A stretch of DNA of 33,197 nucleotides from positions 1 through 33,197 of the forward strand of contig JACQZN010000107.1 in assembly GCA_016213845.1 (NCBI GenBank), written 5' to 3'. Every line of letters begins with the position of its first letter. Positions within the stretch are counted from its first letter, which is position 1. The notes under the pieces were generated by a model. That model searched no databases. It saw only the letters and a list, made by a program, of their open reading frames with translations, and had not been told where the DNA came from. Positions 17,505 through 25,303 of the stretch are shown one piece after another. The position numbers were made by a program, and so were the translations under genes. This DNA comes from Candidatus Wallbacteria bacterium. GTDB taxonomy: Bacteria > Muiribacteriota > UBA6191 > JACPRK01.

Positions 17505-19096
17505 GAACCATTCGGATACTTTGGGTCGTGATGTTCGGGCTCGCCGGGCCGCTCCTCGCCGCAGAGCCGCTGGCTCGCCAGATCCCCGGACGCCCGCTGC
17601 TCTGCCTGGAGGTCACCGACCTGGCGTCGCTCGTGGCAGCGCTGCGCGCGTCGCCCCGGATGGCCGCGTGGTACAAGACTTCCAGCTACTCGTCCTTCCT
17701 CAACACAAAGCTGGCGCAGAAGCTTTCGGCGCGCCTGGCCGAGCTGGAAGCCGTCGCAGGCGCCGGATTCAACGCCCGGAACTTCGAGGCGATCGCTGGA
17801 AGCGAGTCAGCGCTTGCCCTCTACGACATCGGCCGGCTCGAAATTCTCTACTTGAGCCGCCTCCCCGCTCCCAAACAGGCCGCAGCTCTCCTGGGGCCGA
17901 TCGAGAAGACCTTCGACCGCCGCCAGGAGTCCGCGCTGACCTACTTCGCCAAGACCGGCGCCGATGGAACTCTCGAGCTGGCGTTCGCCCAAGCGGGCGA
18001 CCTCCTGGCAGTCTCCTCGAAGGTCGACTTGCTCGAACGCGCTCTGCGCTCGACGAACACGACAGCGGCAGCGGAGGTGCTGGCTGCCGATCCGCGCTAC
18101 GAGCTGGCCTGCCGGACGGAGCCCGGCCCGGCAGACCTGAGACTCTTCCTCGACCAGGGCAGGCTCTGCTCCGACGGCTACTTCCAGACTTACTGGATTC
18201 ACCGCAACGTCGGGGAGCTCGACTGGATCGGCGCCGCCGGGGTCACTGCCCGGTTCCACGCGGGTGGCGTCGAGGAGCGCAGGGTCTTCATTCCAGCGTC
18301 TGAGGCCCGGACGGCTTCCGCGTCGGCCCCGGCGGAGCTCCCGCTGGCCCCTCTGGCCGCCGCGCTCCCGGCCAGCCTGACCTGCTGGCGACTGGTCGCC
18401 TCACCCACTCCGGAGGACGCCGCGGACGCCGTGCTCGCCGACATCCTGGAGGCTCCGTTCCCGGCCAGGGACGCCGCCGCCACTCTCCGTCAGGATCTGC
18501 TGGCGGCCATGGCAAGCGCACGCCCCGAGGCGATGGCGCGGATCGTCGGTCCGGCAACGGACGGGCGTGATCCGTACGCCGTCCCGGCGAGGGCCGTCGT
18601 GCTCTACGGACCCGCGGCCGCCTCGACGCCGCTCACCGCATTCACCTCCCCGGCGCGCGGCTGGTACGCCGCGGAGCTGCTCGGAGACGCTTCCCACGCG
18701 GGCATCGTCATGACGTCGGCCGGCTCGACAACAGCTGTCACGCTCCCGTTCGGCTCGGGCCGCGGCCTGCACGCCGCGCGAGCGCCGGGCCGCGTGGTGC
18801 TGGCCACGCACGCCACGCTTGCGGCCGCGCTCACAGGCGCGGCCGCCCCCCCGCCCGCCGGCGAAAAAGGACTTTCGCGGGAGATGCGCTTCGTCGACCT
18901 GCCGGCATTGCGGGCCGCCTTCGCCGGTATCGTCAAGAACTCGACGGAGCCTTCGGATGATTTGAGGCGCTACTTCTCCGGCGACTGGGAAGGGCTGCTC
19001 TCCAGCTTCGCCGACGTGGCCGTCGTCGCCGATCGGACCTGGACCGAAGGCCCGGTCGTGCGCCAAGTCGTCGAGACCCGCTATCGCCCGCGCTGA
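17501..19096 (+). CDS. Secreted DUF3352-like protein
   Basis: About 531 residues. The TTG start overlaps the TPR stop as TTGA, with GAAGGGA 7 nt upstream supporting translational coupling. The signal peptide (MRTIRILWVVMFGLAGPLLA) is followed by AEPLARQIPGRPLLCLEV, a pattern seen at the start of periplasmic DUF3352-type proteins in which an N-terminal domain scores a 'protein too close to P...' fold; this assignment is tentative. Two similar halves of alternating beta/alpha with phrases such as YDIGRLEILYLSRLP and VVLYGPAA are visible. There are no catalytic motifs or transmembrane segments after the signal. Position three of the coupled operon implies action with the VIT/VWA and TPR proteins outside the cytoplasm. 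Confidence 0.72.
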   Translation: MRTIRILWVVMFGLAGPLLAAEPLARQIPGRPLLCLEVTDLASLVAALRASPRMAAWYKTSSYSSFLNTKLAQKLSARLAELEAVAGAGFNARNFEAIAGSESALALYDIGRLEILYLSRLPAPKQAAALLGPIEKTFDRRQESALTYFAKTGADGTLELAFAQAGDLLAVSSKVDLLERALRSTNTTAAAEVLAADPRYELACRTEPGPADLRLFLDQGRLCSDGYFQTYWIHRNVGELDWIGAAGVTARFHAGGVEERRVFIPASEARTASASAPAELPLAPLAAALPASLTCWRLVASPTPEDAADAVLADILEAPFPARDAAATLRQDLLAAMASARPEAMARIVGPATDGRDPYAVPARAVVLYGPAAASTPLTAFTSPARGWYAAELLGDASHAGIVMTSAGSTTAVTLPFGSGRGLHAARAPGRVVLATHATLAAALTGAAAPPPAGEKGLSREMRFVDLPALRAAFAGIVKNSTEPSDDLRRYFSGDWEGLLSSFADVAVVADRTWTEGPVVRQVVETRYRPR

Positions 19097-20118
19097 TGGG
19101 CCCTCTCAACGGCGCGACGCGGCGCGCACTCCTCGGCAGCGCGAGCCGCTTCGCCCTGGCGCTCTTGCTGCTGCTGGCGCCCCGGGCGCCCGCAGCCCCC
19201 AGAGTGCTCGAGGCAGCCGTCCTCTGCTTCCCCGGGCTCCCGTCCATTTCCGCCGCCGAGGCGACCAGCGCCGCCGAGGCGGCAACCCAGATGGCCCGGG
19301 AGCTCCTCGACCTCGACGTGCGGATTGTCGTCAGAGCAATCGTCGGGGCCGAGGCCGCCTTCGACCGCCACGTGCCGCCGGCCCGACGGCTCGACCGGAC
19401 CGCGCCCCCAACCGATCAAGAGACACGAAAGATGCGCGCTGTCCTCGAGGCCTTCCTGCTGCGCACCCCCGTCCGTGGAATCGACGCGCTCCTGCCGCCC
19501 GGCACGGCTTCAAGGTGGGCCGAGCAAGTCGTCGAGCGCTACCTGGCTCGAAATGCCGCGTTGCAGCGTGCCCTCGGCCACGACGCCATGACCAGCCCCC
19601 GGAGGGCGCTGCACTGCCTGGGCACATGGGACCGGCTCATGAGGGCCGGCCACGGCTGGGACCTCCTCGTCACCAACGGCCCCGTCCTCTACGCTCCGCA
19701 GGACGGCGCCGCGCTTCACGCCCTCTTGCGCGGCGGGATCATCGGCGGTGTGACCATCTGGAACATCCCGTCGAGGACCCACGGCGGCGCTGCAATGGTC
19801 AGCAGCTACTGCCTCGATTCCACGGAAGCCGGCGTGGCCGAGCTGCGCGGCCGTCCCCCGCTGGCAGGCAAGGAGCGCGTCGACGCGCTGGCAGCGCTGA
19901 TGACCCATGAGCTGGGCCACCTCCTGCTCAAGCTGCCGGACAACTACCGGCACGCCAACTGCTTGATGCACCCGCCGCTGGGCCTGGCCTACCTCGAGTG
20001 GAGCCGCTCGGCGCGCCCGCCCGGCTGCGCCGAGTGCCGCCCGGCCCGGCGCCCCGTTCAGTCGTCGTCGCCCTCGAGCACGCCGTCCAGCTCGTCGAGC
20101 ACGCCGTCGCCCAGGTAA
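19096..20118 (+). CDS. Secreted archaemetzincin-like HExxH protein
   Basis: ATG shares one base with the previous stop (TGATG). An n-region with RR, then a hydrophobic ALALLLLLAP stretch and APAAP, forms a signal peptide. The motif H271-E-L-G-H275 is preceded by a helix (RVDALAALMT) as in zincin proteases. C289-L-M291 gives a Met-turn-like element, and C311-A-E-C314 follows 19 residues after M291. Archaemetzincins have HExxHxxGxxHC...CxMx17CxxC, so the layout matches, but Gly, the third His and the first Cys of that pattern are replaced (P281, D282); H286 or D282 may be the third ligand. I infer a divergent, secreted member; archaemetzincins are normally cytoplasmic. The Ser/Pro-rich last 20 residues are antisense to the 3' end of the small gene at 20058-20381. 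It is the last gene of the operon. Confidence 0.7.
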   Translation: MGPLNGATRRALLGSASRFALALLLLLAPRAPAAPRVLEAAVLCFPGLPSISAAEATSAAEAATQMARELLDLDVRIVVRAIVGAEAAFDRHVPPARRLDRTAPPTDQETRKMRAVLEAFLLRTPVRGIDALLPPGTASRWAEQVVERYLARNAALQRALGHDAMTSPRRALHCLGTWDRLMRAGHGWDLLVTNGPVLYAPQDGAALHALLRGGIIGGVTIWNIPSRTHGGAAMVSSYCLDSTEAGVAELRGRPPLAGKERVDALAALMTHELGHLLLKLPDNYRHANCLMHPPLGLAYLEWSRSARPPGCAECRPARRPVQSSSPSSTPSSSSSTPSPR

Positions 20119-20381
20119 TGGGCGATGTACTTGCCGCCGGGGAAGTCGGCGTACTCGCGGGTGTGGAACTCGTCGTTCAACACCGCCTGCACCCACTCCA
20201 CCTGCAGCGACTTCTCGACGCAGTACTCCATCAGCACCCTCAGGCTGTTCTCGTCGCGCACCTCGAAGCGGGCAAAACCCTCCTGGACGTGAATCAGGAA
20301 CACGCACGGGTAGGTGCCCTTGGTGAAATAGAGGAATCGCTCTTGCTCGGCCAGCTTCGCGACGGCCTCGTCGTTGTCCAA
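20058..20381 (-). CDS. Small acidic protein of unknown function
   Basis: About 107 residues, predicted cytoplasmic with no signal or membrane segment. TTG start at 20381 with GAGGAGG 9 nt upstream. The sequence alternates strand-like stretches (RFLYFTKGTYPCVFLIHV, GFARFEVRD) and a helix (LRVLMEYCVEKS), and ends in an acidic tail LDELDGVLEGDDD. I do not recognise a family. It converges on the metalloprotease-like gene and their coding regions overlap by 61 nt. The good Shine-Dalgarno site and natural amino-acid composition argue that it is real rather than a shadow. Confidence 0.65.
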   Translation of the reverse strand: MDNDEAVAKLAEQERFLYFTKGTYPCVFLIHVQEGFARFEVRDENSLRVLMEYCVEKSLQVEWVQAVLNDEFHTREYADFPGGKYIAHYLGDGVLDELDGVLEGDDD

Positions 20382-20413
20382 AGCCTCTGTCCTCCTCGCG
20401 GGCCCCAGGAGTT

Positions 20414-20456
20414 CCCGCTCACCCCGAGCAGACCGCCCAGCGGTCGAGTCGAAGCG
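20414..20456 (-). repeat. Dispersed palindromic repeat, copy 1
   Basis: A 43-nt element that matches the reverse complement of 27674-27716 at 39 of 43 positions by eye. Its core is an inverted repeat of GACCGC and GCGGTC around a 3-nt loop, flanked by CCCGCTCACCC on one side and GTCGAAG on the other. It lies in the divergent intergenic region upstream of both the small protein and the membrane-anchored protein. The CTTCGAC...CTCAGGGTGAGCGG type of element recurs in many bacterial intergenic regions (general knowledge). Confidence 0.7.
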
Positions 20457-20534
20457 TCATTTCGAGCCCGCCGTAGGATGTCCTCTGGTTGGCAGGTCCC
20501 GATCTGCCCCCATCGTAACCTTGCCCCTGCTCCG

Positions 20535-20564
20535 TTGTCATGCCCCATCCGCGTGGGCTAGAGT
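20535..20564 (+). promoter_or_regulatory. Possible sigma70-like promoter
   Basis: TTGTCA (20535-20540), 18-nt spacer, TAGAGT (20559-20564). It ends 10 nt before the ATG at 20575, so a transcript from here would be nearly leaderless. Confidence 0.35.
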
Positions 20565-20574
20565 GGAACCGCCC

Positions 20575-21093
20575 ATGGGTTCCACGGTGGCTCCCGGCCC
20601 CCACTCCGGATCTCGTTTTCGCCTGACCGACCTACTCGTCGTCCTGGGCGGAGGTCTCTTGGTCTTCGCCGCGATCGCCACGTTCGTCGTCACCGACGAG
20701 CAACGGATCGAGCGCCTCATCGACACCGCCCTCAAGGCGTTCGAGAGCGGAGACGTGGCCGGCTGCATGGCCGCGCTGGACGAAAACGAGGCGGCCTTCA
20801 TGGGCCAGGGTGCCACCCAGGAAAGCCTGAACCCGAGCCAGATCCGGATGCTGCTCGAGCGGACCTTCGCCGAGTTTCCGGAGCGCTCGATCCGTTCCAA
20901 ACGTCGCGAGATCGTCGTCAGCGACGGCACCGCCCGCGTCACGTTCACCGTCGGTCTCAGCATCCAGAACCGCAGCCTCTCGCTGCTTTCCGAATCGAGC
21001 ATCCGCGGCACGCTGGGACTGGTGAAGCACTCCGGCAACCTCTGGCGCATCCGCCGCATCGAGGTCATCGAGGTCCGAGGAGGTGGCGCTTGA
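20575..21093 (+). CDS. Membrane-anchored NTF2/SnoaL-like small protein
   Basis: About 172 residues. ATG 20575 is chosen because the open frame upstream runs through the dispersed repeat and promoter-like sequence. One N-terminal transmembrane helix (LLVVLGGGLLVFAAIATFVV) is followed by a soluble alpha+beta domain (RIERLIDTALKAFESGDVAGCMAAL..., later RVTFTVGLSIQNRS and LWRIRRIEVIEV). This order of helices then curved strands is typical of NTF2/SnoaL-like folds; assignment is by pattern only. The stop overlaps the TTG start of the DHH gene (TTGA), so the two are translationally coupled. Confidence 0.7.
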   Translation: MGSTVAPGPHSGSRFRLTDLLVVLGGGLLVFAAIATFVVTDEQRIERLIDTALKAFESGDVAGCMAALDENEAAFMGQGATQESLNPSQIRMLLERTFAEFPERSIRSKRREIVVSDGTARVTFTVGLSIQNRSLSLLSESSIRGTLGLVKHSGNLWRIRRIEVIEVRGGGA

Positions 21094-22175
21094 GCCCCGA
21101 TCGCTCCCAGCGCGCCAGGAGGGCCCGGCATCAGCAGGCGCGCAGGCTCCACCGCCTCTTGGAGCTGATGAGGAAAGGCCGCAGCCTCCTCGTCATGACG
21201 CACGACAACCCCGATCCCGACTCGATCGCCAGCGCCCTGGTGCTCCAGAAGCTTGCGCGCGAGCGTGCCGGCATCCGCGCCGACATCGGCTATGGCGGCA
21301 TCGTCGGCCGCGGAGAGAACCGCTCGATGCTGAAGAGCCTCTCGATCGAGCTCCGCAAGAAGTCCGACATCGACTTCTCCGACTACGACCTCTTCGCCCT
21401 CGTCGACACGCAGCCCCACACAGGCAACAACAGCCTCCCGTCGCACATCCGGCCGGACATCGTCATCGACCACCACCCGCTCCGCAGGCCGACCCGTTCG
21501 GTGCGCTTCCACGACGTGCGACGCCACTACGGCGCCACCACGACTGCCCTGACGGAGTACCTCTTCGCCAGCCGCCTCAAGCTCGACCCCGCCCTGGCCA
21601 CAGCGCTCTTCTACGGCATCAAGAGCGAGACCCAGAGCCTGGGCCGCGAGGCCTCCTCCGCTGACAAGGCCGTCTACACGAAGCTGTTCTTGCACATGGA
21701 CGCCGAACGGCTCTGGCGGATCGAGCACTCCCCGCTTTCGCCCAAGTACTTCGCCATGATGGCCGACGCCATCCACGGCACCCGCGTCCACGGCGACGTC
21801 GCCATCGCCTGCCTGGGTGAGATAGCCGTCCCCGACATGGTCGCCGAGTTCGCCGACCTGCTGATGCGCCTGGAGCACGTGGCCTGGGCCTTCTGCTTCG
21901 GCCTCTATCACGGCGATCTCTACCTCTCGTTGCGGACCTCCGACAGGGCAGCGGAAGCCGGGGAGATCATCCAGGAGATCGTCGGCTCCGAAGGAAAGGC
22001 CGGCGGCCACGGAATGATCGCCGGCGGCAAGATCCAGCGCGACAGGTTCGCCGTCTCGGGCTGCGAGAAGCTCCAGGACTTGCTTCGCGCGCGGCTCCTC
22101 GGGATTCTCCGCAAGTCCGACCTGAAAGGGACACCCCTCATCGAGCTGGAACCCAGGTCTCCGGCCGCGGTCTGA
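21090..22175 (+). CDS. DHH-family phosphoesterase, second copy
   Basis: About 361 residues, cytoplasmic. TTG start at 21090 with GAGGAGGT 5 nt upstream. Motif I is H38-D-N-P-D42-P-D44, the central triad is D127-H-H129, and a DHHA1-like element GGHGMIAGG lies near residue 305. The protein is NrnA-related but clearly diverged from the copy at 5302-6375: there are extra basic residues at the N-terminus (RSQRARRARHQQARR) and a different middle region (LKSLSIELRKKSDIDF). It probably cleaves a small phosphate ester or oligonucleotide; which one cannot be told. Coupling to the membrane-anchored protein upstream is unusual for NrnA, which is normally alone or next to rbfA. Confidence 0.87.
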   Translation: MSPDRSQRARRARHQQARRLHRLLELMRKGRSLLVMTHDNPDPDSIASALVLQKLARERAGIRADIGYGGIVGRGENRSMLKSLSIELRKKSDIDFSDYDLFALVDTQPHTGNNSLPSHIRPDIVIDHHPLRRPTRSVRFHDVRRHYGATTTALTEYLFASRLKLDPALATALFYGIKSETQSLGREASSADKAVYTKLFLHMDAERLWRIEHSPLSPKYFAMMADAIHGTRVHGDVAIACLGEIAVPDMVAEFADLLMRLEHVAWAFCFGLYHGDLYLSLRTSDRAAEAGEIIQEIVGSEGKAGGHGMIAGGKIQRDRFAVSGCEKLQDLLRARLLGILRKSDLKGTPLIELEPRSPAAV

Positions 22176-22200
22176 ACGGTCGTCCTCAGGAGGCCGATCG

Positions 22201-23562
22201 ATGCTGTCCCTTCCTGCCCGAACGTCCGCTAAGCCCGCGCTGGCGGCACTCATCCCCGTCCTCGTCGCCGCCCTTTGCGCCACCCCGGCCCAGGCCCGCG
22301 CGGACGACCTCGACGAGCTGCTGGCGGACGGCGCGCCTGCCGTCGACTCGCTCGATCTCCCCGAAGCCGGGGATGCTGGCTCCCTCGATCCGACGGCAGC
22401 CTCCAGCGCCGGGCTCGAGCTCGACCTGGGTGAGCTGGGGGACGGGCCGGATCTCGAATCCACCGCTCCCGCAGCGGCGCTCACGCAGTCCGCACAGGAC
22501 GCCTGGAGTCTGCTCCATGCCCTCTCCCAGCGGATCCGCAGCCCAGGCAATAGGCCGCTGACCAAGGACCAGCGCCGAGCGCTCGAGAGCCGCCTGACGC
22601 CGATGACCGTGTCGGTCCCGGGCCCGCTCGGCACCCTCGCCAGGTCGCGCGCACAGGCTCTCGTGGCCGCCTCGGAGAGCGGTCTGCTTCCCGGAGCCGC
22701 GCTCACGCTGGAAGAGGCACTGGAGGCGCGTGCGCCTTCCAGCCTCCAGACGATAGTGGGCGTCGAAGCTGCCGCCGCCGCGTGGCCGGCCCAGGCGCGC
22801 GCCCGCTTGCAGCTGGACCGCTGGACGACACGCCTCGAGGGCCTCATCTACGCGCGGCGACCCGCGCCGGCAGGCCCCGGCGAGCTGGCGGATTTTGCCG
22901 GCCTCGAGCCCCTCGGGCCCGCACCGCTTGGCGCCCCTAGCCACGCTCGAGACGACGCTGATGAGCTCCTCGCTCCCGTAGCAGCGCATGCCGCGGACGT
23001 CTATGTCGAGGCCGCCGGACGCCACGGCGCGGCCGGACGCCACGAGCTGGCCGCCCGCTGTTACGCCCGCGCCTCCGCGCTCGAACCGGCCAACCCCGTC
23101 CACCCGTACTCTCGCTCTCGAGCCCTCTATCGCCAGGGACTGTTCGAGGAAGCTCTTGCCGAGGCCACGCGCTCCTCAGGCCTGGGACTGGCCGACTGGC
23201 GAGTGTTCGGCCTGCAGATCGGCTGTCTGAGAGCGCTGGGCCGGTTCGGCGAGGTGGCGCCGCTGGCGCGCGACGCACTCGAGGGCGCAGAGGGCGGCGG
23301 GGTCCGAGCCTATCTCCACTGCCAGCTCGCCTCCGAGGAGCTGGCCGAGGGCCGCGCCCGGCCTGCGCTGGAGCTCTTGCGGCTAGCCCGTACCGGCTTC
23401 GTGCCGGCGGAGCTGGAGGCCCGCCAGGCCTGCCTCACCGCACTGGCGCTCGAGTCTCTCGGATACCCGGATCGCGCGCGCCGGGCGCTCGAAGAGGCTC
23501 AAGGGATTGGCGCTTCCAGCACGCGGCTGGAGCGCCTGCTGTCCCGGCTGAAGCAGGGCTGA
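22201..23562 (+). CDS. Secreted protein with TPR-like C-terminal half
   Basis: About 453 residues. ATG 22201 follows AGGAGG at 7 nt. The signal peptide (KPALAALIPVLVAALCATPAQA) ends near residue 33. Then comes an acidic, low-complexity stretch with LDELL, LDLPEAG and LELDLGELG repeats (about 35-85), a helical middle, and from about residue 270 TPR-like hairpins (ELAARCYARASALEPANPVHPYSRSRALYRQGLFEEALAEA). It lies 25 nt after the DHH gene and probably shares its transcript. It meets the SprT-like gene tail to tail with 30 nt between. No specific family was recognised beyond TPR. Confidence 0.78.
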   Translation: MLSLPARTSAKPALAALIPVLVAALCATPAQARADDLDELLADGAPAVDSLDLPEAGDAGSLDPTAASSAGLELDLGELGDGPDLESTAPAAALTQSAQDAWSLLHALSQRIRSPGNRPLTKDQRRALESRLTPMTVSVPGPLGTLARSRAQALVAASESGLLPGAALTLEEALEARAPSSLQTIVGVEAAAAAWPAQARARLQLDRWTTRLEGLIYARRPAPAGPGELADFAGLEPLGPAPLGAPSHARDDADELLAPVAAHAADVYVEAAGRHGAAGRHELAARCYARASALEPANPVHPYSRSRALYRQGLFEEALAEATRSSGLGLADWRVFGLQIGCLRALGRFGEVAPLARDALEGAEGGGVRAYLHCQLASEELAEGRARPALELLRLARTGFVPAELEARQACLTALALESLGYPDRARRALEEAQGIGASSTRLERLLSRLKQG

Positions 23563-23592
23563 CCCGGACCCGCCACAGCCTCGTTTGGGCCG

Positions 23593-25134
23593 TCACTCTC
23601 CGTCGCCCGAGGGACGCCCGGGCAGCAGGCCGCCGTGAGTACCCGATCGTTCGGTCACGCCCATACGCAACGTGATCTCGCGGCCCTTGGCGACCCCGGC
23701 GTGATACTCGTCGCCTCGAGCAACTCCCGAGGAGCCCGACGAGCTCAGCCGCGGGTAGAGGTGCTTGATGTGCGCTTCCAGGCGGCCGTCCGACTTGAAG
23801 ACCAGCGCCCGCTCCGTCACCAGGCGCTGCCGCTGCTCGTGGAGCTTGTCCAGAAACCCCCGGGCTACGCCGGCCAGGTACTGCGCCTTTCGCCCCCCAC
23901 GGAATCGGGGGCTCGACCGGTGCTCTTGCCACAGATGCTCCAGAGTCCTCGTGAGAAAGTCGTGGACGTAGTCGGCCACGTCCAGGTTCTCCCGGGTCCC
24001 GACGATCGCCAGCTGCGTTCCCCCCTGGGCCGTCAGCGGAAGGTAGGAAATCTCCCAGATGACGTGCACGAAGAAGTGCTCTCCCAGGATCCGGCCCAGA
24101 ACCTGGTGGTGCTCCTCCCGGCGCAGCAGGATCGGCCCGATCAACCGGCGAAAGTACGTCTTTTCGGTCCCGAGCGAGGAGACATCCAGGTTGTACCTGG
24201 CCAGGAGCGCCGAGGCTCGCTCCATCGCAAGCGCGGCCTCGTGCTCGTTGGAACTGGCCCCCAGACGCAGCAGCTTGAAGATCTTCGCCACGACGCGGTC
24301 CCTGGGGTCTTCCGAGTCCTCCAGACGTACCATTTTGCCGGGATCGGCCGTCGCCCGGGCGTCACACCTGAGCCGCTCGCATGCACTGCGGAAGGCCGCG
24401 CTGTCGTGGGAGGCTCCCGGCTGGAGCCAGAGCTCCGACACGACCTGGTGGGCCATCTCGTGCTTGAGCGCCTCGATGACCTCGTTCCATGCCCGCTCGA
24501 CGATGAGCCGCCCGCTCAACCCGATGGTCCGGTGCTCGGCGTTCCAGCGGCCCAGCTCCGTGCGCGAATCGATGAGCTCGAAGGCGGGAGGTCTGAGAGC
24601 CTCTCCCAGGTAGTACCAGTTCAGCCTGCTCCACTCGGTCCGGAGACGGTCCAGCCAGGCCCGGTGGAGCTCGGGCGGCAGAGCCCGCCAGTCCGTCTCA
24701 CGACCCGCCGCGGGGGCAGCCTCCGAAGGCTCGGTCCAGAGATCCTCGGCAAGCTGCCTCCTGTACTCAGTCACTCCTTCGGGTCTGAGGTTCCCGCGAA
24801 TCGCCGAGACCCGCAGGTCCAGGATTCGCAGGACCACGGTCACCTTCTCGATGGCGACCCGGACCGCGCCCAGCTCCCGTGTAGAGGCGCGCACCTCCCT
24901 TTCGAAAAACCTCCGGAGCCCAGAGGTGACTTCGGGATCGAGCATCGTCTCGAACGGTGCAGCGCGAAGTATCGCCAGCTTCGGCCGCATCTGCTCGACT
25001 ACCGCCCGTACCCGTCCGTTCCGCCGCCCACGGCAGAGGCGCACCAACCCGGACAGCCCGGCCTCGAGCTCCCTGGCCAGCACCAAAAAAAGCTGGCCCT
25101 CGAGCCGGCGGAACTCTTCGACTCCCGAGAACAT
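23593..25134 (-). CDS. SprT-like / DUF2786 domain protein
   Basis: About 513 residues from ATG 25134. H225-E-M-A-H229 within a helix (EVIEALKHEMAHQVV), preceded by strand IGLSGRLIV, is the SprT-like zinc-metallopeptidase pattern. It is followed by a C-rich stretch and then KIFKLLRLGASSNEHEAALAMERASALLARYNLD, the DUF2786 signature. The C-terminal part (HHQVLGRILGEHFFVHVIWEI) is the region usually found after DUF2786. There is no signal peptide, so it is cytoplasmic. The family function is not established; SprT-like domains elsewhere cut DNA-protein crosslinks or mature proteins. The frame is open to 25320, but that extension would cross a 24-bp inverted repeat and the mqnC start, so ATG 25134 (GAGGAGG 14 nt upstream) or GTG 25176 is more likely. 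Confidence 0.8.
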   Translation of the reverse strand: MFSGVEEFRRLEGQLFLVLARELEAGLSGLVRLCRGRRNGRVRAVVEQMRPKLAILRAAPFETMLDPEVTSGLRRFFEREVRASTRELGAVRVAIEKVTVVLRILDLRVSAIRGNLRPEGVTEYRRQLAEDLWTEPSEAAPAAGRETDWRALPPELHRAWLDRLRTEWSRLNWYYLGEALRPPAFELIDSRTELGRWNAEHRTIGLSGRLIVERAWNEVIEALKHEMAHQVVSELWLQPGASHDSAAFRSACERLRCDARATADPGKMVRLEDSEDPRDRVVAKIFKLLRLGASSNEHEAALAMERASALLARYNLDVSSLGTEKTYFRRLIGPILLRREEHHQVLGRILGEHFFVHVIWEISYLPLTAQGGTQLAIVGTRENLDVADYVHDFLTRTLEHLWQEHRSSPRFRGGRKAQYLAGVARGFLDKLHEQRQRLVTERALVFKSDGRLEAHIKHLYPRLSSSGSSGVARGDEYHAGVAKGREITLRMGVTERSGTHGGLLPGRPSGDGE

Positions 25135-25193
25135 CTCGCCGAAACTCGCCTCCTCACGCAGTCGCGAAGGGCCCACATTAGCACGATGTCGAG

Positions 25194-25281
25194 AACTCAG
25201 GGACACACGACTCGTTTCCCGATGGGTCGACGCACTGAGAGTCCCCGAGGACTCAGAAAATGAGTCGTCTGTCCCTGAGTT
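25194..25281. repeat. 24-bp inverted repeat in divergent promoter region
   Basis: Arms 25194-25217 and 25258-25281 are reverse complements with 2 mismatches in 24; the outer part reads AACTCAGGGACA and its complement. The 40-nt centre holds a smaller hairpin (CTGAGAGTCC, CCGA, GGACTCAG with a 2-nt bulge). It sits between the SprT-like gene (-) and mqnC (+). It may be an operator, a REP/MITE-like element or a hairpin-forming repeat. Confidence 0.75.
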
Positions 25282-25303
25282 TCTGTGGTAGCCTACGCGC
25301 CCT

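Noticed and set aside
23635..25263. 542-codon plus-strand frame opposite the SprT-like gene
   Set aside because: Shadow frame; the minus strand carries HEMAH and DUF2786 motifs.
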